This document shows, one piece after another, positions 50,135-63,375 of a DNA stretch of 64,000 nucleotides. Numbering within the stretch: position 1 is the stretch's first letter; each line of letters starts with the position of its first letter. The stretch lies in contig ML210206.1 of the NCBI GenBank assembly GCA_004369085.1, positions 1-64,000 on the forward strand, given 5' to 3'. Made by a program: the position numbers and the translations under genes. The DNA is from Coprinopsis marcescibilis. Lineage: Eukaryota > Basidiomycota > Agaricomycetes > Agaricales > Psathyrellaceae. The notes under the pieces are model-generated. The model searched no databases and had not been told where the DNA came from. It worked only from the letters and a program-made list of their open reading frames with translations.

Positions 50135-51157
50135 TTATACGACAGTGCCAGCGTTTGAGGCAATACGCGGCCAGAGATCGGCCTATAGAGCAAACATTAG
50201 TTTTCCGCGTCAACCTCGCAAGAGAAGAGACGTACGCATTCTTTTGCAACAGGCCCAGTGATGGCTGAACCCTTCATTTCACCCTTGGGGTTGACAATGA
50301 CACCGGCGTTATCCTATGCATCACGTAGATCAGTTTACGATTTCCGAACAGAGAATGAGAAACATACCTCGAAGTACAGGAAGACACCATCTCGTCTCCT
50401 CCAGGCCTTGCGTTGACGCACAATGACAGCGGGCATGGCTATAAAGAAAAACAGGACGTCAGTTCCAATTCCATCTCTACCATCCACGCTCCATATTCTT
50501 TCCACCACCGCCTGATGAACCCAATTGAAAATTAAGGGACTCACTCTTCTTCCTCAACTCGGGCTTTCCCTTCTTAACTGACGCAACGACCATGTCGCCA
50601 ACACCAGCATCGGGCAGCCTGTTAAGGCGGGCACCGAAGCCATAAGGCTCGATGATGTAGAGCGACTTGGCGCCGCTGTTGTCTGCGCAATTGAGAACTG
50701 CACCGACGGGCAGACCGAGGGTCATGCGGTACTTGGTACCCTGAGCGGCGACGGCTGTTCATCCAAAACGTCCGTAGTGTTTAAATCCAAGGTACCCGGG
50801 GGTTGTTGAAGTCGACGGTGTTCGGGAGTCGGTGTAATCAAATGCATGGTGCGGGATCGATGCAGATATTCGAGGTTCAAGGTCGGTAGGGCCGATGTTG
50901 CAGCATATCACATCGAGTCCAACCAAACCGAGGCAAAATCCAATTCACAGCATCATCACCACACCCAACACCACCCATCGTCCAAACAGTTGTTCGCACA
51001 GATCCAATTATTCGTTCGCGCATAAGTCAATCCAAAGTAGCATTTTGCCAGTCGTCCAAGGGGGAAACAAAACAGCACAAGTAAAACAAACGGAACAGTC
51101 AGCATCTCATCCTCCACAACAGCGGGGGATATGATAAAACCACGTACGTTTCGACAT
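50135..51157 (-). CDS. RPL23: 60S ribosomal protein uL14 (RPL23)
   Basis: Exon 1 is ten bases (51157-51148, ATG TCG AAA C). It is followed by a 393-nt intron (51147-50755) and then by exons reading [59 protein letters not shown], then [40 protein letters not shown] and [18 protein letters not shown]. This is uL14 over its whole length, about 139 residues; it sits at the subunit interface of the ribosome. The long first intron contrasts with the 50-60 nt introns of nearly every other gene here, but large 5' introns are common in ribosomal protein genes. Confidence 0.95.
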
Positions 51158-53703
51158 TTTTTTACTACAGCGGCTGCGGCGTCGTAGAGGAGGGAGCTAG
51201 ATGTTCACGACGGCCATGTATTGATTGGATTGTTTGGACAAGGTTTGCCTGCCGGAAACGGCCATCAGGGTCGTGTATAGTTCTTCGGGAGTTGCCGGCT
51301 TCACGTCACCGTGACCTCCTTGAGTACGACGCGCTGTCCAAAATCTTTCAATTATCCGTCTGAATTACGGTTCTGTTGTCCAAAACATGCCGGCTTCTCT
51401 ACCCTGCTAGATTCTGCTGAACCTCGAACACATACCAGGGCATCGTCACCAAACTCGGTTGAATTCATGGCAGACCCGATACGACGGGATAGCGTCCAAG
51501 TCGGTCAGGATCTTTTTCCACAAACTTTAAAGCGAAAAGTGTTTCAGGCCTTCAGGTCATGTTACTGTCTTGCTTCGGACTTGACGGTGACAGGGCACCT
51601 TGCCATTCTCGAAGCAATTTGGTGTCCTTTCTCTAGCAGATTCAATCCATATCACAGGTGGAATCGATACACCACAGACCACATCCCCTTGTCTTAAGTA
51701 TTTCCAAGGAGCTCGTGACTTGTCGATCCAACGACTATTCAACGTTCAACAGTCGGTCAGCTCATAGCATCTATGCACATTCTCAGTGCTCCCATCCTGG
51801 TGCAGCTCACGCACCAACGTCCGAGATGCCATGCAGCCACTATAAGGTGCATTCTCAGAATCCTCTGCGTATGAATCGAGCTTTTCAACGCAGAAAGACG
51901 AATCTTTCCTCTAATAGTTTCACACTGCACAGTCGTATGTGAATTTATTCAGCCCGACAGACACTCGGCGAAAGAGGTCAGTAGACTGGACTACTAAGAC
52001 CCCGGAAGGCCACAACCCTTTGAAGTTTTACTATCCTTGGACAAGTTCGCAACCAAGATCTCATCCCAAATATCTTCGGAGCCATAAGGAGTCAGGACTT
52101 GTGTGCTCTCGCCAACAGCAGTCCCCAAGAAAGGAATAACAACTGTTCGCTAAATCGTTTACAACAGGAGCACGCTCTTCAATCGAATTCGAAGGGGTCG
52201 GTTCAAATGTCTACTTGTTTACCCTAACACGGCGGATGAGGAAGATGTTCTCTCGACCAAACAGGACAGCTTTGGTGGATGTTACGCAAACCTCGTTCTC
52301 CAATTTATGTTATCCTTGGTAGAAGCGTTCAGAATTAAGATCAATGACGCGGGAAATGTCAGCGGTTTACTCACTTCTCCCTAATCGCAGCAGTGCATTC
52401 AGTGGCAACGGGAAGGTAGCGATCGCTCCACTCGGTTTAATGTAATAGCTATATTACTGCATGCCCTAGAGTGACATTGGTGTTCGTCGACATCATATGC
52501 CTTTATTCGAATTCAGAAACCTGTCCAAGAAACCCAGGGGTAAGAATGGTGTAGTATCTCTTTGTGCCTATCAGGGATAATATCGATCATGGTTGCTAAC
52601 AATAGTCGTTATAATACTCGGCATACATTTTAAGTTGCGCCACTGAGCAAATGAAGTACCCTGGCCCAACACACAAGGGTCACGGTGGTCCTAGAGGGTC
52701 CGAGTCTATGATCATGAAGTTGACTCGTATATTAAGAGATCAAATATCGTATCAAACCGCCAGCGTTTGAGCACGCGTTTGGGTCCGAGTCCCCATTGAG
52801 AAAACACCCTCCCTTATTTGTCTAGACGCAGGCTTGGCAAAAGTGCGTAAGGGTGGACTTTGTTGGGGTAAATATGGACAATGGACGGTGTGCATGACTG
52901 GGGCAAGTTGCTGGAAGATGTGATGTTATGAAATAAATGGGCAATAGAAATTTGACCTGAGGTAGCGCTCGCTGATGCGCATTCGGGATGCTCTGAGCAA
53001 CTGTGGGTAACCTAAGAACACGGTTTGGTGTCATCGCGTACGACTTGTGTAGCCCGTCAAGCCATGCAGCTCCTAGATGATGGTCACAGTATCACATTGC
53101 CAACATAGTCGACTAAAGCTCACATTGAATGAACATATGACAGCCTGTAGACCGTGAACCAGGCCATCTCAGATAACGAGGTCAGGCAAGACAGCATCAC
53201 TACTAGGTTTCGGCAACCTCGATGTGAGTTTGTACCTCGGTCAGAGGACCAAGTGCTCTTACTGATGGTGTTGCCCATTTGCAGTATGCATTTGTGTGAA
53301 GAACCACCAGCCTGCGCTACAAGATCCGTGTTCAAAGCCCCATGACCATTTTTCTACATAACCATCATCCACAAGCTCGCTAAGCACCAGGGTCACGTCC
53401 TTGTCGCGCATATGCAAGACGTAATGGTGCAAAGACACGCGGTTCTCATGAATACAGGGCCGGGTAACAACAATGCGCGCTTCGAACCCCGCGGCCGGGT
53501 CAATTAGAAGAAAGGAAGACCTGACATATAGGAATAGGGGCTACCACTCGGGGCAGCCGCCTGGAGCCAATGGCCATGCACTGATTATCCCATGACCTAT
53601 TGAATTCTCTGCCTTGAACTTTATTTATACAGTTATATAAACCCAGTTGCGATCGATTATCTTTGTCCGATCTCTTTCTTTTGTACCACCGCCAAACTTA
53701 AGA
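51158..53703. other. largest intergenic region; no recognisable gene
   Basis: This gap of about 2.5 kb separates two divergent genes (uL14 to the left on minus, catalase to the right on plus). Open frames are all under 130 codons and show no family motif, biased composition or convincing splice pattern. No tRNA, 5S rRNA or clear repeat pair was recognised. It may hold a long catalase regulatory region, a decayed element or a non-coding RNA; none can be shown from the sequence alone. Confidence 0.5.
53536..53640 (+). promoter_or_regulatory. catalase promoter: AGGGG, CCAAT and TATA elements
   Basis: AGGGG (53536-53540, form of the yeast stress-response element), CCAAT (53567-53571) and TATATAA (53634-53640) occur in order 64 to 168 bp before the ATG at 53704. 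The elements are seen directly; stress control of a catalase is established in other fungi and is inferred here. Confidence 0.45.
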
Positions 53704-55882
53704 ATGCCCTCCGCGCAAGTTTTCAGCAACAAGGACGGTGCTGTCTATACCACTTCCAATGGTGCCCCAGTCAACGAGCCATACGCTTCTCTGAGGGCTG
53801 GCATCAACGGCCCTCTGCTTCTCCAAGGTCAATAGTCTATACCCCACAATTCACTTGATTCTAACCCGCCCAAAGACTTTCACCACATCGACCTCCTCGC
53901 TCACTTTGACCGCGAGCGTATCCCTGAGCGTGTCGTAAGCACCTCTTCACCTCATCTTTTCGTCATCTCGCTTATACTTCTCAGGTCCACGCCAAAGGTG
54001 CCGGTGCCCATGGAGTCTTCGAGGTCACTCACGATCTCAGCGACATAACCTCTCAGCCCCTCTTCCACGAAGTCGGCAAAAAGGTTCGCGCAACCGTCAG
54101 GTTCTCCACAGTCGGCGGTGAATCAGGGTCCGCAGACACGGCTCGCGACCCGCGTGGCTTCGCTATCAAGCTTCGCACCGAACAGGGCAACTGGGACTGG
54201 GTCTTCAACAATACCCCCGTATTCTTCCTCCGCGACCCTGCCAAATTCCCCCACTTCATTCACACACAGAAGCGTGATCCCCAGACCCATCTCAAGGATC
54301 CTGACATGTTCTGGGTAGGCCCATTCGTTTCCAGTTTACTAAGGGTCCTTTCTGACAAGCACTTTAATAGGACTATCTTTCCCAAAACCCAGAGTCCATC
54401 CATCAAGTCTTGATTCTCTTCTCAGACCGCGGGACACCTGCTGGCTATCAGCACGAGCACGGCTACTCTGGACACACCTTCAAGTGGGTCAAGGACGATG
54501 GCACCTTTGTATACACCCAAGTTCACCTTCGTGCTGACGCTGGCTTCAAGGTACACCACAAATACACCTTCGTCTCGCTCTGTCCTAATGCCATTGCTTT
54601 ACAGACCCTAGACGCTGACACCGCCACAAAGATCGCAGGCGAGAACCCAGAGTATGGTATCCAATCCCTCTTCGAATCCATCGAGTCAGGAAACTTCCCA
54701 TCCTGGACCGTCTACATCGTAAGTTACTTGCCCTTATCATCACTTCTCCGCTAAAATATATATTTAGCAAACCATGACCCCGGAACAAGCAGAGAACTTC
54801 CGCTACAACATTCTCGACCTTACCAAGGTCTGGCCTCATGCTGAATACCCCCTCCGTCCAATTGGCAAACTGGTTCTCAACGAAAACCCCCAAAACTACT
54901 TTGCCGAGATCGAGCAAAGCGCTTTCTCTCCTTCGCATCTCATTCCTTTCATAGAGCCCTCTGCCGATCCCGTCCTTCAATCTCGGTTGTTCAGTTACCC
55001 CGATACCCACCGCCATCGTCTTGGTGTTAACTACCAGCAACTCCCCGTCAACGCACCGATTGTTCCCGTTGCGAACTTCCAGCGGGATGGCCCCGGTGCG
55101 TTTGTGTCACAAGGCAGCAGGCCGAACTACGCCAGCACCATCCAGCCGCTCACCTACGCGGACAAGAAGGGTGATATCAACGCGTCGGCCTGTGACCTCG
55201 AGCGCCAGGCCAAGCACGAGAACTTTATCGGCGGCGCCTGGAGGGACCTTAGTGAGATTACCGAACGTACGTCGCGTTTTCCGCTTACCTTTGGCATTTC
55301 TGTTGGCTTATTCCATTACCCTCCATATTCCCTTTTATCCCCACCTGATGCCCCGACTTGACTGGCTTCCCATCTTCCAAATCATCCAGTGGACTTTGAA
55401 CAACCCCGTGCACTGTGGAACAAGGTTTGGGATGAACAACAGCGCTTGGCCTATGTCAAGAACATCTCTGGTCACCTGGGATCCGTCAAGAAGCCAGAAA
55501 TCAAGGCAAGGCAGCGTGAGTCATCCACTTTCGTTTCGTAGCAGGATGCTGACTGGTCTCATCTTCGTCTTCGTCTTCCCTTCCCTTCTTTTCCTCTCCT
55601 GTTGATTCCATCGTTCCTCGAATTTTCCGTATGTCATACTTCACAACACCTTTGGATAGTCTCGGTCTTCGCCGCTGTCGACCAAGGCCTCTCGGACCGC
55701 ATCGCAGCGGCAATTGGTCACCCCCCTGTCCAGCCCCTCAAGGTCAAGCCTGCCAGCGAGGCTGTTCGCTACCGTACTCATCTTGGGTGCGTATTATCTC
55801 TGCCCTCCCTTCATATGCGAGTCGATTTGCTGACTGGCTGTTCGTGGCGTCGTGTAGGTTCGCGGCCAAGCAGGGTTTGTAA
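53704..55882 (+). CDS. monofunctional heme catalase (small-subunit type)
   Basis: A multi-exon gene of about 510 residues starts [17 protein letters not shown]. The active-site segment [20 protein letters not shown] contains the catalytic His. The catalytic Asn lies in the [20 protein letters not shown] stretch. The proximal heme ligand is the Tyr in [14 protein letters not shown]. Other conserved parts are [40 protein letters not shown] and [14 protein letters not shown]. The ending LGFAAKQGL has no -SKL type peroxisome signal, so location is probably cytosolic or uses another signal. The length fits a small-subunit enzyme without the extra C-terminal flavodoxin-like domain. It decomposes hydrogen peroxide to water and oxygen. 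Introns near 54330, 55270 and 55515 were placed by frame. Confidence 0.95.
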
Positions 55883-56247
55883 GCTCCCACATCAAACCTA
55901 GGGCAGTTTTGATTGGCAAGCGAATGCAAAGAGAATGTTTCGTCGGTATACAAATCAATGTCCTATCCATCCTTACAAATGTAAAACAAAGATACCAATG
56001 TACAACTATAAATTTTGCGTTTCAAAGCTCGAGAGTAGGTTAAATGTGTGTATGTACATGTCGCATGTGTAGATGAAATTGTGAAGACAAGACAGAGATG
56101 CGTGTGCGAATGGAATTCGATTTTTGGCATGCAACTGGTGTATCCAACATCCATACATAGCTGGGTCTGTGGGTCCAAAGCGTGGGTTTAAATGACACGG
56201 GCTCTGTGTCAAGGGCCACCAAGAATCCACCGTCAAACCCCACTCCT
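55883..56247. other. convergent 3' region, catalase and MTR4
   Basis: This 365-bp gap lies between convergent stops, with TACATG/ATGTGTA-rich sequence near 56040-56100. No gene or RNA is supported. Confidence 0.5.
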
Positions 56248-59200
56248 CTAAACGTACAAACTCCCACAGAAAATAACCGAATTTGGCCTCTCCAACATCT
56301 CGAGTGCTTTTTCAAACTTCTCCTTGAGCTCCGTATTGCCAATCACCTTGGCCGCCTGCGCCATCTGGCGCAAAAGTTCGCCGAGACGACGGAAAACACG
56401 GATGAGACTGCCTTCGAAGAGCTGGTCGGTGATCTGTTGAACAGTGAGCAAATGTGAGCAAGTAGTCAATGAGGAAAAGGGAAAGGCGAAAGACTAAAGT
56501 TACACACCTTACAGATATCTGCAAACGACGCCCCCCTACACCACTGCACAACAGCTTCCATCAGCTCAACCTTGAATGACGACACATACTCGTCTTCATC
56601 AATCGCTAGCTTGGACTCTTTCGACACCTTTGCTATCCGTCTTGCAATCTCTTGCATGACCCGCAACGGGGCAGTCAGCTCTTCCGTCAACTTCGTCGTT
56701 TGCTCGCTCTTGGAATTCACGTATATCGATCAGTACGACTTGTTAAGGATTGACAGTGGGACACACCTTTTCAGAAAACACGAAGCAACTCAACAGTGCC
56801 GCACACTGCTCTGGATTCAGAGCGTTGAACGCACCATTGAAAATGAGCTCAGTCAACAGCAACTCATCGCCTGAGCTAATTTCACACGCAACACGTCCCT
56901 TCACATCAACAATATCGTCAGAACTCGTGAATCCCAACCTCCGCAGCACCCTCTTCCTGCACTTGAGCTCCTCCATCTGAAGCACATCCTGCGTGGCCTG
57001 GATCCGCTTTTTTAGAGCTCTCGCGCGCTCCTGTGACTCCTTTTTCTGCACATAGAGCGTGTAGAGCCCGGGCAGGCGCGGGTCCTTGTGCAACGGACTG
57101 CTGAACATTTTCTTCTCCATGATGTCGATTTTCTGTTGGGCCATCTTCCATTAAAAGGACTCAACAGATATCACTTAGAAAACACACCTTGATCAACTCT
57201 TTAAACTTTTCGTCCTTAATCCCCATATTCTCCACAGGATCCAACAAGGTAATACCCCCAGGGAACCGTCTCTGCACTTCCAACACGCTCTTCCACGCCG
57301 TCTCTCTTGGTGCTTCCTGCCTCAAATCCTTAGGCAACACAATCCTCAAGTGGCTTATCGACTCGATCGTCGACAACAGAACCGGCACCACCTGCGGGTT
57401 GCCCTTTTGCCCAGCAGGACAGGGAAGTATACCCTCGGGCGTGGGCGGTACAACATCCCTATCTTTGTTGGCGGTAGCCGAAGAACCCGAGGCAAGGTTC
57501 AGTAACACGTCGATCACGTACTGCTCGTGCGGCGGGAGGCCATCCACACTCGGACCAGGTCGGTTCTACCAGTAATTAAAAGAGAAGGGGAAGAGAGTTC
57601 AATAATCATGAAAGTGATGACGGGGAAAAGAGGAATAAAGAGATGGACCTCACCTTTGGTGGCAACCGCTTTTGGAAATTGACCACAATACCCCACCCGA
57701 AGTCTACTTTCTGGTGTTTGACCTTGACGAGCCGGCCAGGTCGCATAAAGGGGAGCGAGTAAGCAGGATGGGTGACAATCTCTCTGAAGTCCGCAGCCAT
57801 CTGGTCCAGCTGCAGCCTATATTCGTAATACTGCGACACCAAGTTCTCGTCCGGGATCGCGATCGACTTTTGCGACTCCAGCTCCACTTTCAGCTCTATT
57901 CACAGCCCAAAGAATCAGTTAACAGGCTTTCCAAAGTGGATGAAATACAAAACTCACCATCCTCCAGCATGGGAATCCCTGCGCTACTCTGGAACTGGAA
58001 AAAGCACCTCTCCAGCATAAACTCGGGACTAATCCCTTCCACCTTCATCAAGTTCAAAACCATATTGTACCCCAAGTGGAACGCAGAGTCGAGTCGATCT
58101 GCTTCACCTTTCAACATCCCCTTGGCTGCCGTCGGCTCCAGCTTCTCGTCGCACATCATGATCACGACACCTCTGTCATCCAGCCCTCGTCGTCCAGCAC
58201 GTCCCGACATCTGGATATACTCGCCTCCAGAAATATCGCGGAAATCCTTGCCGTCAAATTTGCGTGTTGCGGTGAAGACAACAGTTTTGGCGGGCATGTT
58301 TAGACCGATGGAGAATGTTTCCGTGGCGAAGAGCACTTTGATGAGACCCTCTTGGAAGAGGATCTCGATGACCTCCTTGAGAATAGGCAAGAGACCACCG
58401 TGATGGAAACCGATACCGCGTCGGAGGAGGGGAAGGAGGTTCGTGATTTGCGGTAACTGTCGGTCCTCCGGAGCAAGGTTCTCAATGGCGTTGCTGAAGA
58501 TACTTGAGATCAAATCTTGCTCTTCCTGGTTCGTAAACTCAAACTTGGACAGCGTCAGAGCGTAGCCTTCGCATTCCCGTTTGCTGAATGAGAAGACGAT
58601 GACAGGGTTGTAGTTCTTCACCATGATCATCTTGATGATTTTTGAAATATCAGAGGGACCTAAGCGACGATTGTCAAGCGTCACACTCCCTCCTTATTTG
58701 TGAGTGTGGGATTGAAACCCACCTTTCTTGTTATCCCCTCCCTTCTTAGATTTACCCTTCCTGCCTTTACCACTCTTTGGGTCTGCTGGGTCGTCACCCA
58801 TGTTTTCTTGAATTTTACCCATCGCCTTGGCAAAGTTGTCTTCCCTGAATTCGCTCTTCTCGTTGACTACGAGGTATATACCGTCGCCTCCAGCTGGGAA
58901 GAGGTAGTGTTGCAATGGCGTTGGTCGGAAGTCTGTGTAAACGACGTGACAAGGTTGTTCGTGAGACTTGCATATCCATTCCGCGAATTGCATGGCGTTA
59001 GGGATTGTGGCGGACAAGAACACATAACGAACGGTATGCGGAAGGAGAATGATAGTTTCTTCCCAGACCACACCACGCTCAGCATCACGCATGTAATGAA
59101 TTTCGTCGAAGATGACCCATGCCACTTCTCGCATGACTTCCGAACCACGGTACAGCATCGACCGCAGAATCTATAATCCATCTTAGCTCAGTTTCCATTC

Positions 59201-60028
59201 CATGCAGACAACAGGACGCACCTCCGTGGTCATCACCAAACAACTCGCAGACGGATTGATCGTCACATCTCCAGTCATAAGACCCACATCCCCAAATTCC
59301 GCTGCCATCTCCCGGTACTTCTGGTTACTCAAAGCCTAGAAAATAAGATCACACCTCTCGTGAATACTCTTTCTCCAACTTCAAGACTTGACAAAACATG
59401 ATAAGAACCTTTATTGGGCTGGTATAAATGACTCTCTGTTTTCTATTGAGGCATTGTGCGATAGCATACTCTGCTACAACAGTCTTTCCCGCACTAGTAT
59501 GGGCAGACACCAACACACTCTCGTTCCTCTGAATCGCGCTAACGGAGACGCGTTGGAACGGATCGAGCTCGAACTTGTACTCTCGATCCGGCTTTGCTGG
59601 AGGAACGTGTTTCGAGATCGGTGTATAGTCGTATCCTGGTGGCACTGCGACTTGATGCCGGACCTGCACAGTTTTCAGACCAGTCCACGAAATCAGCGCA
59701 TCCTTCGACATACCTGATGCTTCAACTCCAACCGCGACCCAGCTTCAACAGTCCCCGTCAACCCTGCGCTTGCAGCAACCTCTCGCTTCGCCTCAGTCTC
59801 AAAGTCATCTAGCACAACCGGTTTCGGAGACGATAATCTCAGTTTCTTGAGCGAAGACGGGCCAGGTTCGTTCATTTCCTGATCGACAGTTTCGGCTTGC
59901 AGAACTGGGGGTGTTTGATTTTCCGCCTTTCGTTTTGGAGGCTGTGGCGGGGCCTTGTCGACTTCCATAGGCTGATCATCCTGTACATCGTCTCCTGCAT
60001 CGTCCAAGAAGGAGAACAAATCCGCCAT
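56248..60028 (-). CDS. MTR4: exosome cofactor DExH RNA helicase Mtr4 (Dob1, Ski2-like)
   Basis: The gene has multiple exons, starting at 60028 ([14 protein letters not shown]). A short acidic, Pro/Lys-rich N-terminus leads to [18 protein letters not shown] and motif [15 protein letters not shown]. Then come motif [14 protein letters not shown], motif [64 protein letters not shown] and motif [17 protein letters not shown]. The region [10 protein letters not shown] to RVLRRLGF, with [10 protein letters not shown], is the arch/KOW insert and its flanks, which separates Mtr4/Ski2 from other helicases. The helical C-terminus reads [41 protein letters not shown]. Mtr4 feeds RNA to the nuclear exosome as part of TRAMP. 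A Lys/Gly-rich insert near 58700-58830 ([15 protein letters not shown]) is not part of the core. Confidence 0.95.
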
Positions 60029-60413
60029 AGTGAGATGGAGGTTGATTCCAAATATGCGCCGCGCCAAGGTCCATGCACAAAAACACGACACAGCCACCAT
60101 TACCGTATAAAGCCTCCGAGTTCGCCAAGACCATCCGAGGCCTTCTCGAAACGCATTCGAAACGACAAAATATGATATAAATCGATAACTAAGGGCACAT
60201 TTACAACAGAAATACAGAGGATTTTTGATAATCCATTCATTTGTTCTAGGCTTGACACCGACGCGGGTTCTAACGAGCCCGAGTCAAGCCCACCAGTGCC
60301 ATTCGACGAGAAGTGAGAGAGAGAGAGGGAGCGGCGAAATTTGAAACACATTGCAGTTGCTCGTTAGTGAGTTATAAGAGGGGTATAATGCATTATTTGC
60401 ATGGTTATCTCGT
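60029..60413. other. intergenic between MTR4 and chitinase
   Basis: Both genes are on the minus strand, so this 385-bp gap is the chitinase 3' flank (left boundary at 60414) and does not hold its promoter; the right part upstream of 60028 should hold the MTR4 promoter. Nothing else is seen. Confidence 0.4.
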
Positions 60414-62735
60414 TTAGCAAGGGCCGTTGTTGGTCCATACTTCCGCTGAAGGACATATTGCGTGAGTATCATGAAGCGAGTGTCGAAATATCAACTTACA
60501 GGTCGATGGGTTTTCGTTCTGTGTCCACCAACGGGCAGTGTACAGGCGGCCATCTTCGTAGGAAGTTAGTAAAGCTATAACATTTGCAACATATCAGATA
60601 CGCACTGAAGGAAACCCGATCGCCTCCAAGATAGACAGACTGTTAAGTTTGTCAGTTACCTTGACCATACGATTAGCGGCGTCAACCACTCACGCTCGAG
60701 CTCCAAGCGCTCACACCCCCACACCCAGGACTGGAAGTGGGTCCGGGGTTAGATGGAGTCGAAGGCGTGCCTCCACTCATATTGTTGCGGACATTATCCC
60801 ACTTGCTGCTCGGGAATCTACAATCAACCGATGATCAGCCACCCAAGTCACTCCCATCAAAGTACTTCCAGCCAACATACTTAATGTGATTAGGGGTGGT
60901 ATCAAGTCCACTGAAAATACTCGCGGCAGCAGAAACCAACGAATCTCTGCCGACCTTGTCCGTGGAAAGCTAGTAGACAATCATTAAAAGCTAGTTCTAA
61001 AACGCAATCCACAATCGAAGGCGAACGATAGTACTCACCTCCCAGAACATGGACCCTCCTAGACCGTTGTTGTTGATGAAAATTGCCTTCATGCGAACGA
61101 TATTCGGGGTATCATAGCTGACGAATTCACGCTTGGCAGAGTCATACGAGTAACTGGTAATGTCGGTTTTGTTCTCGAAGATTTGCGCACCGGCAACTGA
61201 ACTCGTCCGTGGTGAGGTATTGCTCAATAGAAGGCAAGCAGCGTTCACTTACGAGGGAGTGCCTTATACGAGTATATACCGGCTTCTATCGTCCCAGGTC
61301 CTATCTATGAGGATAAAGTAGTCATTAGAAGGCAGCCGAATAAACGCGAACCCAGTAAGCTTACGCCAGAGAAAGGTTGGCCCAGCCCAGCAGTGTTCTG
61401 GAAGGCACGACCATACAACGGCATACCAAGATTAATCTTGCTAGGCGTAGCACCATGGGAAATATACCACTTGAGAGCAGCATCGGTGCTGAACCCAGTT
61501 CGGACTCCACCATACATGTTAGCTTGGTGGTCCGCGAACGTCAACCAAGAACCAGAGTAATCATAAGCCTAAAGGCAAAAGGACCCTTCTAAGCAAACCT
61601 TCAATAATAAGATAGCAACTAATTAGACATACCATCAAGTTCCAGTAGTCCATGGCTGCGTTCATTTGAGCCACCTTCAAGTAGGTGTAACCAGCAGGCC
61701 CAGCACCGACAGCAGCGGTAATGAGATAAGGATTGCTCTCGCCGTTGACGGAAGCCAACTTGGTCAAGGCATTGCGAAGCATGGTAACGAGGTCAGCAAG
61801 ACCCTGTCCCTGAGCGTCATTCGAGGGATACTCATAGTCGATGTCGCTATATCGAAGTGGATGAGCATCGTGGAAAGGTTCCCGAGCAACTGTTCTACCT
61901 ACATCCCGTCAAACCCATAGTCCTCAATTAATTTGACCGCATCAGTGATAAACTTTGAACGAGCCGTCGGGTTGGTAACAAAGTTGAAATGACCTGACCC
62001 ATGCGTCAATTAAGATGGTTCATTCAGGACGATAACCGAGTAACTCACCAGACTGGGAGTAAGTCCAACCTCCGATAGACAGAAGCACCTTGACATTGCG
62101 CTTTTTGAGTTTGAGCAAATAGAGTTGCTTCAAGCAACCGTAGAGGTTGTTTCCAGTTTCAGTCCAGGTATCTCCAGGGAATCGTTTCTAGAAAGCTGGA
62201 GTCAGCTGCCCAGTATTGTGATCAAAGAAGGTTACAAACGTACCTGTTCATCAGCAAAGGAATCAGTGAGCTTGATGGCACCTGTGGTTGCATCCGTGTC
62301 GGCGAATGAATACAAGATGTCTGTGCATATTCATAAATAGACGTATGAGCGGCATCCATGGACATTCAGGAACATTCAAGAGGTAAAAACTGGCTTACGA
62401 GTTATGTGATCAGGAACAATATCGGTCGGTTCTGGGGATTCTCGATCAGCACCAGGCCAGGTCAACAATCATGGAGCAGATAAATGCTTACGAAAGTTTG
62501 CGCCATAGATGCCCCAGTTTGTGAAGTAGGCAAAGCTAGCTTTACCGTTGGCGCGTGTGTTGAGGGTACGCTTGCTGAGGGTGTGGTACGTAGGGCTGGA
62601 GTCCTGGCGGAATATATTTGGCTCGTTTCTGTACGTCGCTGGACGACGCATAATCTGGGTGGCGTCGACGACAACGAGCACACCGAGAATCGCAATCGTA
62701 GCGGACAAGAAACGCCAAAGAGAAGAAGGAGCCAT
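60414..62735 (-). CDS. GH18 chitinase with C-terminal CBM5/12-like domain
   Basis: This multi-exon gene starts at 62735. The hydrophobic N-terminus [16 protein letters not shown] fits a signal peptide. The GH18 barrel contains [43 protein letters not shown] and the catalytic DGIDIDYEYP (the Glu is the proton donor). The substrate-loop segments [19 protein letters not shown] and GGSMFWE follow. A Thr/Ser/Pro linker ([17 protein letters not shown]) joins a carbohydrate-binding module of the CBM5/12 kind, with aromatic [27 protein letters not shown] and the ending [14 protein letters not shown]. One intron splits the catalytic motif codon (GGGAT|GTAGGT...TATAG|C). It degrades chitin in the wall or in the environment. 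The multi-exon model is reliable at the motifs, less so at exon ends near 60500-60900. Confidence 0.92.
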
Positions 62736-63375
62736 TGAGAGAGAAGCAATATGGACTGGAGGACCTCTAGCTGGCTTGGGGGGATACCCTGAGATGCCAA
62801 TGTAGCAGGAAAAACGCTTCCGGCTATTTGTATTCGGAGAATGGGAGAGCCACGTTGTTCATGTGTAACAGGCAAGAAAGGCAAATCTGCATGCTTCCGG
62901 TTTCTGGCTCGGTTCAAAAAATGCAGGGGCAAACCAGCACATGGCAGGAAAGATTAGGGTTCTGAAGGAATACCAGAGAAATCTAAATCGGTGAAGCCAG
63001 TAGGTGGTTAGATGGAATCAGGCGCCGCGTTCGCCATGTGCAGAACAACCGACATTTCCGGGACTGAGTCGCGAAGTGATTTACGCGGAAATTAGAGACT
63101 TCTTTTGTACGTTGAGACACAGGGTACCCAAGAGAATCCCAGCGTATCGGCGGCAAAATATTGGATGCTGGCAGATGGTGGCCCGAGAGAGAGAGCCCTG
63201 GCGACTGCCGCTGACGGAGATAACACCAGAAGCCTCCATTTGGCTCCGAGCAAGATCGACAAAAGCAAGCCTTTTAGTTCCCGGAGGAATTGTCAAAGCA
63301 GAAGGTGCCTAGTTAAATTAACCGCAGTGGAGCTCGTTGGAAAGTTGTTGTCTCGTTGAACACGCCGCCCGTTGA
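62736..63375. other. chitinase upstream region
   Basis: This 640 bp upstream of the chitinase start has no supported gene. Open frames on both strands are short and without motif. Confidence 0.4.

Noticed and set aside
50755..51147. A C/D-box snoRNA in the long uL14 intron
   Set aside because: A GTGATGATG C-box-like word exists on the minus strand, but I found no CTGA D box correctly placed 3' of it.
51311..52139. Several open frames of 60-128 codons in the large gap
   Set aside because: They have random-looking composition, no motifs, and no splice pattern joining them.
53480..53510. A tRNA B-box-like GGTTCGA on the minus strand
   Set aside because: The following bases do not fit the B-box consensus, and no acceptor or anticodon stems could be formed.
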